Assembly (NCBI RefSeq): GCF_026241225.1
Contig: NZ_JAPFQP010000001.1
Coordinates: 1,116,001 to 1,180,000 of the forward strand
DNA from: Lentiprolixibacter aurantiacus
GTDB taxonomy: Bacteria > Bacteroidota > Bacteroidia > Flavobacteriales > Flavobacteriaceae
Reading direction: 5' to 3'
DNA: 64,000 nt
This document shows, one piece after another, positions 1-8,077 of this stretch. A program made the translations under genes and the position numbers. How positions within the stretch are numbered: the first letter of the stretch is position 1; every line of letters starts with the position of its first letter. The notes under the pieces are model-generated. The model saw only the letters and a list, made by a program, of their open reading frames with translations. It ran no database searches and was not told where the DNA came from.

Positions 1-517
1 CCCCAAGTTTATAGATAAGGCTCCTGTCTTTGGATTTAGTTGTTTTGCCCAGGTCTTCCAGAGAAAGGTAAGGCTCGTATCCGATCCTGGATAGCAGGAT
101 TACGAGTTCCTTGAGGCTCAGGGAATCCCTGTTATAGGTAATCCGGATTGTTTTTTTAGGGAAGTTTACCTGGGAATTCAGCACCTGCGGATTCAGCTTG
201 TTCAGGTTTTCAAGGACCCAGATGCAGGAGCTACAGTGAATATTCGGGATATACAGGTTGATTATGGCCATGCGGCCGTCCTGAAATTCGATCAGTTTTT
301 CAGCAATAGCAGGAGTATCGAGAAAATCGTACTTGCCCTCGATTTCCGCTGGAGAAGTCCCTGCAGCTTGCTGTAAATCATAATAATAGGAGAGATCGTG
401 ATCAGAGAAAATCTCGTAAACCGTTTTACACCCATTGCAACAAAAGGTTTTATTGTCAAAGACTACTTTCGTGTTACCGCAGGGGTCCCCGCAATGGTAA
501 CAGGATACCTTATCCAT
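1..517 (-). CDS. ccoI: Copper-type P-type ATPase, N-terminal part (CcoI/FixI-like), partial
   Basis: The first about 172 residues of a heavy-metal P-type ATPase; the rest lies beyond base 1. The start ATG is at 515-517. The N-terminus carries a cysteine-rich zinc-ribbon-like module (YHCGDPCG, then FCCNGCKTVYEIF) typical of the CcoI/FixI branch, which loads copper into cbb3-type cytochrome oxidase. It is followed by a ferredoxin-like heavy-metal-associated domain with the metal motif HCSSCIW near residue 95. None of the membrane or catalytic part (DKTG) is visible. It is divergent from an Fnr-like regulator, a common pairing in Bacteroidota cbb3 clusters, which suggests control by oxygen or redox state. 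The family is clear; the metal specificity is inferred. Confidence 0.85.
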   Translation of the reverse strand, partial: MDKVSCYHCGDPCGNTKVVFDNKTFCCNGCKTVYEIFSDHDLSYYYDLQQAAGTSPAEIEGKYDFLDTPAIAEKLIEFQDGRMAIINLYIPNIHCSSCIWVLENLNKLNPQVLNSQVNFPKKTIRITYNRDSLSLKELVILLSRIGYEPYLSLEDLGKTTKSKDRSLIYKLG

Positions 518-629
518 AGAAACATTTGCTAAATACCTGATGCCAAAAGTCTCGGAATTTCAACGGTTTTTATATGATAATTGTCAGCTTTTCAATAATT
601 TTATGGTCATTTTAGGAAAAGCGCAGAAG

Positions 630-1325
630 ATGGATCAAAAGAGTCGTTGTGAAAACTGCATTGTTCGCCAATTTAACTCCCTGAGGGCCATGACCAAGGA
701 GGAATTAAAAAGGGTTTCGGATTCTAAATTAATGAAGACCGTAAAAAAAGGTGAGGCCCTTTTTGAGGAAGGCGATAAACTCAACGGCGTGTATTGTGTG
801 CGCAACGGCGTTTCTAAACTTTCCAAGCTTAGTGCCAATGGCAAGGATCAAATCGTCAAACTAGCTACCAAGGGTGAAGTAATGGGCCAGCGTTCCGTTA
901 TAGTGGAGGAAACTGCCAATCTAAGTGCGGTGGCAGTAAATGATATGGAAGTGTGTTTTATACCCAAAGAGGCTATTGTAAATACCCTGCATTCCAATCC
1001 GGACTTCACCTATGAAGTGCTGCGCCATATGGCTCACCATTTAAAAGAGGCCGATGACGTTATTGTCAATATGTCTCAGAAAACCGTAAAACAGCGAATT
1101 GCTGAGGCTTTCCTTTACCTAAAGCACAATTACGGGGAAGACAAGGACGGATACCTTTTGCTTACCCTTTCCCGCGAAGATATTGCCAATGTGGTGGGAA
1201 CAGCAACGGAATCCTGTATCCGTATTATTTCCGAATTTAAGAAGAAAGGCCTGCTTAAAAGTTCGGGCAAGAAACTGGGAATTGTCGACGAGAAAGGTCT
1301 TCAGGACCTGGCCGACGGCTTTTGA
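630..1325 (+). CDS. Crp/Fnr-family transcriptional regulator
   Basis: A 231-residue regulator with an N-terminal cyclic-nucleotide-binding-like beta roll (KKGEALFEEGDKLNGVYCV) and a C-terminal winged helix (TLSREDIANVVGTATESCIR) that keeps the E..SR-type recognition-helix pattern of Fnr. An upstream in-frame ATG at 540 would add 30 residues but leaves only 22 bp to the divergent gene. The ATG at 630 gives the usual family length and is preceded by AGGAAAAG. Cysteines at 7 and 10 (CENC) and one in MEVCFIP match three of the four iron-sulphur ligands of E. coli Fnr; the equivalent of the fourth is not in the usual place. With ccoI next door, a microaerobic or redox regulator is the natural inference. 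Confidence 0.85.
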   Translation: MDQKSRCENCIVRQFNSLRAMTKEELKRVSDSKLMKTVKKGEALFEEGDKLNGVYCVRNGVSKLSKLSANGKDQIVKLATKGEVMGQRSVIVEETANLSAVAVNDMEVCFIPKEAIVNTLHSNPDFTYEVLRHMAHHLKEADDVIVNMSQKTVKQRIAEAFLYLKHNYGEDKDGYLLLTLSREDIANVVGTATESCIRIISEFKKKGLLKSSGKKLGIVDEKGLQDLADGF

Positions 1326-1519
1326 TTTTCTCCCTGTAAATCGCCTTTTTATATCTTAATTTCCCTCGTAACGGAATTAATTTTTTTAATCCCCTGCCGC
1401 TCCATTTCCAGCCCCATTTATAAACACATGTTGGGAAGTCCCCGTAAAAGCTGACATATATCATTGTTTGCCAGAGTATCCCCGGCTACTTTTAACCCTG
1501 TAATTGTAATACTGTGGCC

Positions 1520-2362
1520 ATGATAAAGATCTTGCTACCTACGGACTTTTCGGAAAATGCATGGAATGCCACCGAGTATGGGTTGAGGTTATTCGAGCGT
1601 GAAGATTGTACTTTTTATTTGGTAAATACCTATACTCCTGCTATTGTCCACAGCCGGTTTATGGCCACCACGGCAAGCGGGGGATTATTGGAAGATAATG
1701 TGCGGACTCGTTCCGAAAGCGGACTTGAAAATATCGTGGAACAAATCAGGTCTAAGAAAATAGGAGAGGGGCATCAATTTGAAACCATTTCATCCTTCAG
1801 CATACTTACTCAAGAAGTGAAGGAGCTGGTAGAGTCCGAAAATATTGACCTGATCATCACGGGAACCAAGGGTGCCTCAGGCTTTGATGAGGTATTTATG
1901 GGCAGCAACTCTGTAAGGATAATCAAGTCCAGTAATAAGTGTCCTGTACTTACAATTCCTAACGAGTTTCAATATAAGCCTCCGGCAACGATCGCCTTCG
2001 CAACTGATTTCAAAAGAAGCTTTTCCCCCAGGATTTTAGCGCCTCTGAAACAACTGGCAGACCGTTTTGAATCTGCTTTACAAATTGTTCATATACAGCA
2101 GGAAGAAGAACTGGAAGGTTTCCAGAAAGCCAACAGGGATGCGATCATGAACTATTTCGCACCTATCCGAACCACGCTGAAAAGCCTGCCTTATTTTTCC
2201 AGCAAGTCAGATGTGCTGCAACATTACCTGGTAGAGCATGATGTGGATATGCTGGCCATGGTGCTTTACCGTCATGGGTTCCTGGAAGAGCTGGTGCGTG
2301 AGCCGGTCATCAAGCGAATGGCATTCCATACGAGGATACCTTTGCTGGTATTGCCGGAATAA
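1520..2362 (+). CDS. Universal stress protein, tandem UspA domains
   Basis: A 280-residue cytosolic protein with two UspA-like domains. The first starts with IKILLPTDFSENAWNA and includes the GTKGASGFDEVFMGSNS segment, which resembles the nucleotide-binding loop of ATP-binding Usp proteins. The second starts near PATIAFATDFKRSF and lacks that loop, so it is probably structural. An in-frame GTG at 1514 is possible, but the ATG at 1520 fits the family start better. Proteins of this type are common next to cbb3 oxidase and Fnr-like genes in flavobacteria and are usually linked to stress or low-oxygen survival; the specific role here is unknown. Confidence 0.85.
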   Translation: MIKILLPTDFSENAWNATEYGLRLFEREDCTFYLVNTYTPAIVHSRFMATTASGGLLEDNVRTRSESGLENIVEQIRSKKIGEGHQFETISSFSILTQEVKELVESENIDLIITGTKGASGFDEVFMGSNSVRIIKSSNKCPVLTIPNEFQYKPPATIAFATDFKRSFSPRILAPLKQLADRFESALQIVHIQQEEELEGFQKANRDAIMNYFAPIRTTLKSLPYFSSKSDVLQHYLVEHDVDMLAMVLYRHGFLEELVREPVIKRMAFHTRIPLLVLPE

Positions 2363-2398
2363 TGCATTAAGATTGGTTTATGTAATGAAGCATTTCAG

Positions 2399-2620
2399 CT
2401 ATTCTCCCCGAATAGGGGCATCCTCATAAAAGTCATCAAAGGTCTTTTCTGTTGTGTAATTATCCGTAAGGACGCGGTATACCATATACACAATAAGGAT
2501 TTGACCAATTACCGTAGTATAGAAAACCCAGTTGAAAGGAAAATTCATGGTTACCATTATAGTTACCATGATTAACAATATGGTGGTTAGCCCCACCCAG
2601 AACATAGCAGAAGTACGCAT
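2399..2620 (-). CDS. Small two-helix membrane protein of unknown function
   Basis: A 73-residue protein with two hydrophobic segments (about residues 7-25 and 36-50) and a charged acidic tail (TTEKTFDDFYEDAPIRGE). I do not recognise a named family, but the composition (membrane helices then a soluble acidic tail) looks like a genuine small flavobacterial membrane protein. It faces the universal stress gene tail to tail, 36 bp away. A second frame on the same strand (2460-2657) overlaps it and looks like a shadow. Confidence 0.65.
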   Translation of the reverse strand: MRTSAMFWVGLTTILLIMVTIMVTMNFPFNWVFYTTVIGQILIVYMVYRVLTDNYTTEKTFDDFYEDAPIRGE

Positions 2621-2746
2621 CTTTTTTTAGTGGCAAGGTATTTATTTTATCCTCCAATTACTGTTAAGGTATTGGTAATTGCAGTTGAAAATCAACAATT
2701 TAACAGCCTTATTCCACAAAAACTGTATTTAATACAAAAGCTTTCG

Positions 2747-2754
2747 TATCTTTG
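2747..2754 (+). promoter_or_regulatory. Promoter -7 box (TATCTTTG) of candidate small RNA
   Basis: TATCTTTG is an exact match to the TAnnTTTG -7 box of Bacteroidota promoters. It lies just upstream of the hairpin-terminator unit at 2760-2867. The -33 region (about 2723-2728) has no clear TTTG. Confidence 0.5.
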
Positions 2755-2759
2755 TATTG

Positions 2760-2867
2760 TTGTGTTGGGTATTAGTTAGTGCTAATACCAGGTTGTTACC
2801 CTAAAAGAGCTTAAAAAGCCAGGGGTTAAACCAATGAAAGGCTTTCCAGTTTGGGAGGCTTTTTTTG
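2760..2867 (+). ncRNA. Candidate small RNA or terminated leader upstream of hmgA
   Basis: Starting just after a -7 box, the segment folds into an 8-bp perfect hairpin (GGTATTAG 2768-2775 with CTAATACC 2782-2789). It ends in a rho-independent terminator: AAAAAGCC at 2813-2820 pairs with GGCTTTTT from 2857, enclosing CCAA/TTGG (2831-2834 with 2851-2854), followed by a T-run. GGCTTT at 2840-2845 can also pair with AAAGCC, and TACCC at 2797-2801 with GGGTA at 2767-2771, so alternative folds exist. About 105 nt would be transcribed. A separate -7-like box (TAATTTTA, 2914-2921) could serve hmgA alone, so this may be a free-standing RNA rather than an attenuator. It does not show the conserved core of SRP RNA, and is too short for 6S, tmRNA or RNase P RNA. 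Confidence 0.45.
2813..2867 (+). terminator. Rho-independent terminator before hmgA
   Basis: Outer stem AAAAAGCC/GGCTTTTT with an inner CCAA/TTGG stem and a seven-T run at 2860-2866. No gene on the + strand ends just before it, so it must close a short transcript starting near 2760. Confidence 0.6.
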
Positions 2868-2945
2868 TTTCTGCTTTTCCCGGATGTAACTTCATCAAGA
2901 GGGGAAATTATCGTAATTTTACAGGGTTAAAAACTACCGTAAATT

Positions 2946-4103
2946 ATGCCACTTTATCACAAATTGGGGAAAATCCCACACAAGAGACATACTATTTTTA
3001 AGAAGGAAGATGGCACTTTGCACTATGAACAACTTTTTGGAACCATTGGTTTTGACGGGATGTCTTCCCTGATGTATCACCTCCATCGTCCAACCATGGT
3101 AAAAGAGGTGGGCAAAACCCTGGATATTCAGCCCAGGGCGGCAGTGGAACACAACATGAAATCCCGCCTGCTCAAGGGGCTGGATTTGAAACCTGTGGAC
3201 GATTATTTGGACAGCCGGAAAGTAATACTGTTTAACTCGGATGTTCATGTTGGTCTGGCAGCGCCAAAGAAGTCCATGACTTCCTATTTTTACAAGAATG
3301 CCGATGCAGACGAATTGCTTTTTATTCACAAGGGTAGCGGTACGCTGAAAACCCTGTTGGGCGAAATTCCCTTTGAATATGGGGATTATTTACTGATCCC
3401 CAGGGGGATGATCTATCAGATCCATTTTGATACCGAGGACAACCGACTCCTGGTAACAGAATCCTACCATCCTGTTTACACCCCTAAAAGGTACCGCAAC
3501 TGGTTTGGACAGCACCTGGAGCATTCTCCTTTCTGTGAGCGCGATTTCAAACTACCGCAAAACCTGCAGACACATGACGAACAGGGAGAATTCCTTATCA
3601 AGGTTAAAAAACAAGGGCAGTTGCACCACCTGATCTATGCCTCTCATCCCTTCGATGTTGTGGGGTGGGATGGTTACAACTATCCATACGGTTTCTCAAT
3701 CCATGATTTTGAACCGATCACGGGACGTGTACACCAACCACCGCCTGTTCACCAGACCTTTGAAACGGGGGCATTTGTGGTTTGTTCGTTTTGTCCAAGG
3801 CTTTACGACTACCATCCGGAAGCTATCCCGGCTCCATATAACCACTCCAACATAGATTCTGATGAAGTACTTTACTATGTGGACGGTGACTTTATGAGCA
3901 GGAAAAATATTGACCAGGGCTATATCTCCCTGCATCCTGCGGGTATTCCGCATGGTCCGCACCCCGGCACTTACGAGGCCAGCATAGGCAAAAAAGGAAC
4001 AGGGGAACTGGCTGTTATGATCGACACCTTTAAACCACTGCAACTTACGCAGCAGGCACTGGATCTGGATGATGGTAAATACTACCAGTCCTGGTTAGAG
4101 TAA
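2946..4103 (+). CDS. hmgA: Homogentisate 1,2-dioxygenase
   Basis: A 385-residue cupin-fold, non-haem iron dioxygenase that opens the ring of homogentisate to maleylacetoacetate in tyrosine and phenylalanine catabolism. Recognised from the start (MPLYHKLGKIPHKRHTIF), the RGMIYQI segment and the metal-site region: NHSNIDSDEVLYYVDG and GIPHGPHPGTYEA, which hold the His/Glu ligands of the family. Length agrees with the short bacterial form (about 385, versus about 445 in animals). No partner genes of the pathway (HPPD, fumarylacetoacetase) are adjacent, so it looks monocistronic, with a terminator right after it. The upstream leader may matter for control. Confidence 0.92.
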   Translation: MPLYHKLGKIPHKRHTIFKKEDGTLHYEQLFGTIGFDGMSSLMYHLHRPTMVKEVGKTLDIQPRAAVEHNMKSRLLKGLDLKPVDDYLDSRKVILFNSDVHVGLAAPKKSMTSYFYKNADADELLFIHKGSGTLKTLLGEIPFEYGDYLLIPRGMIYQIHFDTEDNRLLVTESYHPVYTPKRYRNWFGQHLEHSPFCERDFKLPQNLQTHDEQGEFLIKVKKQGQLHHLIYASHPFDVVGWDGYNYPYGFSIHDFEPITGRVHQPPPVHQTFETGAFVVCSFCPRLYDYHPEAIPAPYNHSNIDSDEVLYYVDGDFMSRKNIDQGYISLHPAGIPHGPHPGTYEASIGKKGTGELAVMIDTFKPLQLTQQALDLDDGKYYQSWLE

Positions 4104-4110
4104 ATATAAT

Positions 4111-4147
4111 AAACCCAATAAGTTGTATATCAGCTTGTTGGGTTTTC
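4111..4147 (+). terminator. Terminator of hmgA
   Basis: AAACCCAA pairs with TTGGGTTTT around a loop of about 20 nt, directly after the hmgA stop and ending in a short T-run. Confidence 0.7.
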
Positions 4148-4216
4148 AAGTGTATTTCTTTCATTTCTCCCGGCTTTCCATACCTGTAACGGAAGAATAA
4201 CCTTATTGCCCAGGGT

Positions 4217-4366
4217 TTATTCGCTTATACCAATTTTAAGGGCTTTTATAGCGTCGTCCTGTAACGGTGATAGCTTTTCTGCTATCAGCTTTTTATCCTC
4301 CTTAGGCTTCCTTCCAGTGTATCCCGCGGTGCTATGTCCCCCGTGGTTTCTTCTACCGTCTGCCAT
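4217..4366 (-). CDS. Small basic ORF, 49 residues, possible phage-type remnant
   Basis: An ATG-initiated 49-residue frame on the minus strand in an otherwise empty 505-bp gap. It begins MADGRRNHGGHSTAGYTGRK and continues PKEDKK, then a helical stretch EKLSPLQDDAIKALKIGI. The Gly/Arg-rich start followed by GRKPK resembles the N-terminus of DNA-binding and small-terminase-like proteins of Bacteroidota phages (N-G-G-x-R-x-G-A-G-R-K-P), so this may be a truncated remnant or a stand-alone small DNA-binding peptide. Between it and the next gene (4367-4608) I see only AT-rich sequence. Confidence 0.4.
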   Translation of the reverse strand: MADGRRNHGGHSTAGYTGRKPKEDKKLIAEKLSPLQDDAIKALKIGISE

Positions 4367-4608
4367 TTAAAAAGGATTAATTGTTTCTGTCTATTATAAA
4401 GACAACATTATTGGCGATCTGTATTGAGTACATTTGAAACAGAACCATAATTTTATAAAACTAGTAGTTATTAAAGGCTTTTTTAGTGCATAATCTAACA
4501 TATTTGCTTTTCTGATATAATATCCCTTAATTCGTCAACCCCCATCTAAGACTTACTTTCCCTAACATTCTCTGGTAACCATTAGTATTATTAAAACCAA
4601 CCTAAAAA

Positions 4609-6981
4609 ATGAGAATATCATTAAAACTTTTTATTGCCCTTATTGTACTATTTGTATTTACCAACTGTTCCAGTGATGATTCAGGAGCACAAGCAGATCC
4701 TGATGTGGAATCACCAGCTCCGGATCCTGGCTCTGACCCATCCAGTACGGTATCCATTGCTTTAGAAGGCACAGATAATTTGATTCTGGAGAACCTATCC
4801 TCTTTTTCCTCGAGCGGTAGTACTGAAATAAACACAGAAGGCAACATCGATAACATTGCGGATCAGGAAAATATAGAGGCCCCGGTTATCTTTTCAAACG
4901 ATGAGGATGAAATCATACTTGGATATTTTCCTCAGGCAATTACAGAAGACCAAATAACTATTGCTGATGTGGTTTATTTCTTTGTAAAGACCTATCCCAG
5001 ATTGTCTGTTCGAGATTTGGACGATAGTATACTGAAGACTTCATTAATGGAGTCTGATATATACCCAACGCTAAGAAGCCAGGTGGAAAAAGCTTTAGAT
5101 CAAAATGTATCAGTAATCAACGACCCAGATTTTGATGCAAATGTCAGGCTGTTTTTAGAAGAACTAGAAGAGAATAACTCGACTTCCGGAAGGGATATTG
5201 TTGCGCAGTTCAAAGTAAATTACCAGCGTAACGGCACCATAGTATTACCAACAGAGGCCCCGATTTTCTCTTCTTTCGGTGTTCAGATTACTAATCAAAA
5301 TGGGACTCCGGTATACGGACCGAAGCTCTTAACAAGCAAGGAACTTGTACTATCTCCTGGTTCTTTCATTAATTTTATTATCAAGGAACTATATGAAGAA
5401 CCTACAACAGGAACAGAAAACTTTACTCTTAGCCAGGACGGCTCATACAATATTTATTTTACTAATGGAAAGGGAGATACAGCCCTGGATGAATTGGTTA
5501 TTAATCAGAATCAGAGAAATTTCGTGGCTATGGTACTGGGCCATGTTTTTCCTATCGGAGCAAAAAAATGGATAAAGAACCGAGGTTGTGATGATATTCT
5601 CTTTGATGTTGTAGGAGACATCACCAAATTCTTCACTGATGCACTGGCAAGTTCTGAAACTATTACGACGGAACATGTAACTATTTTTATAAAGGATATT
5701 TATGCCAGGTCTGGAGAGTATATTGTTTGTAATACAGCGAATGCCACTATTAAAAAGTACTTCGAGCTCATTTTTAAGATGGCAAGTAAGCGATTAGAAA
5801 TTGCAGAGGATGTGGCAGAATTGATGTTCCAAATCCGGGATTTTGATGGTTCAGATATCCGCATAACAGAAACACGTTTTTTTGACAATGATATTGCATA
5901 TGGGAAGTTACGTCTCACAGATGTCACAGAGAAAGTTTTCAATCAGGATCCCGGGACAGCATTTACCTATGAAGGTTTAGTTGAGGAGGAAGAAACGACA
6001 TACGATGTTGATAGAGGGGCATTGAGTTCGCAATTTATACCAATGAATGAATGGAGTGAGGCGGCAGAAATACCCTTTGGTTTGGACTTAACTGGTGATG
6101 CTACTATTGATGGCAACAGTTCTATCTTCAAAACCAATGCAACCGGCATACTACAACTTACAGGAATAATAGGGAATCAACCTTCGGAATTACGTTTAAG
6201 CCCGGTTATTATTAATATAGGAGAGATTCCAGAAGAAGTTGTTGTGACTCTAAATCCCAATCCCAGCAACGAAAGACTAATTGCCTTTAATAGTATTGAT
6301 GAAGTGCTAGTGGAGCTGGATCTACAAACCGGGAATGAATTGGGGCTTATCGCCACACTCCAAGGCTTCTTCTCAGATTTTGTTTACAATACAACTACAA
6401 ATGAAATATTTGCAAGAGGACCAGGAGGCACATTTTCTATAAATCCGGAAAATGGAGCATCCAGCTTGTTTTCTGATGGTTTTGAGGATTTGCTCATATC
6501 TAATTCAGAAAATAGACTTTACGGTATAGGGGTTGAATTGTTTGAGATTAATTTGGCAGATGGAAGTACCTCCTTAATCTCATCAGATATAAATGCTGGG
6601 GGATATAAATCTGCTCTTCTTGAATCTACAAATGAAATTTTTTATAGAAGTAATGGATTATGGAAATATAATTTATCAACCAATCAAAAAGTACAATTGA
6701 GTACCGTTGGCTATGAAGGATTATTTGTATCTAATGCTCAGAACAGATTATTTGCATATGTCTCCTACGATAAAATAGTAGAATTAGATCCAATATCAGG
6801 TGAGGAAATTGGAGATGTTGCCATTTTAGGTGAGGAATATTTCACCGACTTTGTTATACTGGAACAAACCCAGGAAATTATTTGCCGAAGATTTCCAGGT
6901 ACGTTCAAAATAAGTCTCGCAGACGGTACTGTAACAGAATTTAGTTCAACTACTTACGAAGATCTAATAATTATAGACTAG
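4609..6981 (+). CDS. Large surface lipoprotein with C-terminal propeller-like repeats
   Basis: A 790-residue lipoprotein: a hydrophobic signal and lipobox place the lipidated cysteine at residue 20 (FTNC), followed by an acidic, proline-rich spacer (SSDDSGAQADPDVESPAPDP). The C-terminal 250 residues contain a repeat of the form [S/T]DFV..T.EI..R.PGTF.I...DG....F....[E/D]DL.I; the best pair starts near residues 590 and 745. This suggests a beta-propeller built from several blades of about 40-45 residues. The middle part (residues 60-540) is not recognised. The gene looks AT-richer by eye than its neighbours and is flanked by a possible phage remnant, so lateral acquisition is possible. Role unknown; location at the outer membrane is inferred. 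Confidence 0.75.
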   Translation: MRISLKLFIALIVLFVFTNCSSDDSGAQADPDVESPAPDPGSDPSSTVSIALEGTDNLILENLSSFSSSGSTEINTEGNIDNIADQENIEAPVIFSNDEDEIILGYFPQAITEDQITIADVVYFFVKTYPRLSVRDLDDSILKTSLMESDIYPTLRSQVEKALDQNVSVINDPDFDANVRLFLEELEENNSTSGRDIVAQFKVNYQRNGTIVLPTEAPIFSSFGVQITNQNGTPVYGPKLLTSKELVLSPGSFINFIIKELYEEPTTGTENFTLSQDGSYNIYFTNGKGDTALDELVINQNQRNFVAMVLGHVFPIGAKKWIKNRGCDDILFDVVGDITKFFTDALASSETITTEHVTIFIKDIYARSGEYIVCNTANATIKKYFELIFKMASKRLEIAEDVAELMFQIRDFDGSDIRITETRFFDNDIAYGKLRLTDVTEKVFNQDPGTAFTYEGLVEEEETTYDVDRGALSSQFIPMNEWSEAAEIPFGLDLTGDATIDGNSSIFKTNATGILQLTGIIGNQPSELRLSPVIINIGEIPEEVVVTLNPNPSNERLIAFNSIDEVLVELDLQTGNELGLIATLQGFFSDFVYNTTTNEIFARGPGGTFSINPENGASSLFSDGFEDLLISNSENRLYGIGVELFEINLADGSTSLISSDINAGGYKSALLESTNEIFYRSNGLWKYNLSTNQKVQLSTVGYEGLFVSNAQNRLFAYVSYDKIVELDPISGEEIGDVAILGEEYFTDFVILEQTQEIICRRFPGTFKISLADGTVTEFSSTTYEDLIIID

Positions 6982-7008
6982 TAAGGCGTTAGTGTAATAT
7001 CCGATCAA

Positions 7009-7038
7009 AATAACCGCCTATATTGGCGGTTATTTTTT
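7009..7038. terminator. Bidirectional terminator between the lipoprotein gene and hutG
   Basis: AATAACCGCC pairs with GGCGGTTATT around a short loop, with T-rich tracts on both strands; it sits between convergent genes. Confidence 0.75.
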
Positions 7039-7103
7039 CATATAATAGAACCATTTAAAATTGTGACTTGTCTAACTTTTTATTTTCTATTCTCATCTCC
7101 TGG

Positions 7104-8063
7104 TTAGAATAGCTCATTATGCCGTAGGACATAATGCATAAGGCCGGCCGCCAGCTTAGCGGTCTGTCCGTCCCTGTCAAACCTCGGATTGCATTCTGCC
7201 AGGTCCAGGCTTAAAAGTTTGCCGGAATTGATTACCTGTTTCATTGTCCACAGCACAATATCAGGGCTGAATCCAAATGGTGATGCAGCGCTGACCCCCG
7301 GGGAATAAGCCGAAGAAAATCCATCCAGGTCAATCGTCAGGTATACCTTATCTGTCTGTTCAAAAAAATTGTCTAGCTCTTTTTGCAGGGCATTGGTATT
7401 TCCAAGGTGAAAATCTGAATTTGGGACATAGCTCACGCCCAACTCCCTTGCCGTATCAAAAAGCATTTTGGCATTGGCTTCTTCCCGGATCCCCATACAG
7501 AGGTATTGAAATTTGCGGTCCTGTTTTTGCAATTCCCGGGCGATCTGGTAAAAGGGAGTTCCGGAATTAGCCCCATTAGCGCAGGACCTGAGGTCGAAAT
7601 GGGCATCCAGGTTGATTATGCCTATGGATTCATTAGATTGTAGATGGGCGCAAAGTCCCGTAAAATGGCCAAAAGCGATATCATGCCCTCCCCCCAAAAG
7701 CAACGGGAAGCTACCCATATTCAATATATCCTTTACTTTTTCTGCCAGTGCGTGCTGGGCCGCCTCAAGATCCTGATCAACACAACCAATATTACCCGCA
7801 TCCCATAATGATGAACCCAGGTGAGGCGGACTCGGGAGTCGTGCCAGTTCCCTCTTAATGGCATCTGGCCCTTCTATTGCTCCAGTACGACCCTGGTTTC
7901 TCCTGACCCCTTCATCACAGGCATAACCGAGAATAACAAACCCCTTCTCTTGAATGGTACTCCTTTCTAATTCCAGAAGGCCTACGCATTCATGCAAATA
8001 TTGACCGTTTCCACTGCTTCTTCCTTGCCATAAATCCCTTTCAGGGGGATGATAATTCTTCAT
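7104..8063 (-). CDS. hutG: Formimidoylglutamase (arginase/ureohydrolase family)
   Basis: A 319-residue ureohydrolase-family enzyme that hydrolyses N-formimidoyl-glutamate to glutamate and formamide, the last step of this histidine pathway. The binuclear manganese site is visible: GGGHDIAFG, NLDAHFDLR and TIDLDGFS. The fold family is certain; the substrate follows from its place as the last gene of a hut operon, 14 bp after hutU. Confidence 0.92.
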   Translation of the reverse strand: MKNYHPPERDLWQGRSSGNGQYLHECVGLLELERSTIQEKGFVILGYACDEGVRRNQGRTGAIEGPDAIKRELARLPSPPHLGSSLWDAGNIGCVDQDLEAAQHALAEKVKDILNMGSFPLLLGGGHDIAFGHFTGLCAHLQSNESIGIINLDAHFDLRSCANGANSGTPFYQIARELQKQDRKFQYLCMGIREEANAKMLFDTARELGVSYVPNSDFHLGNTNALQKELDNFFEQTDKVYLTIDLDGFSSAYSPGVSAASPFGFSPDIVLWTMKQVINSGKLLSLDLAECNPRFDRDGQTAKLAAGLMHYVLRHNELF

Positions 8064-8077
8064 AGCACCGTCTGCTA

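Noticed and set aside
2834-2960. Possible leader peptide starting at the ATG near 2834, inside the candidate RNA
   Set aside because: It runs out of frame into hmgA, has no regulatory codon run (Tyr/Phe) and no clear ribosome-binding site.
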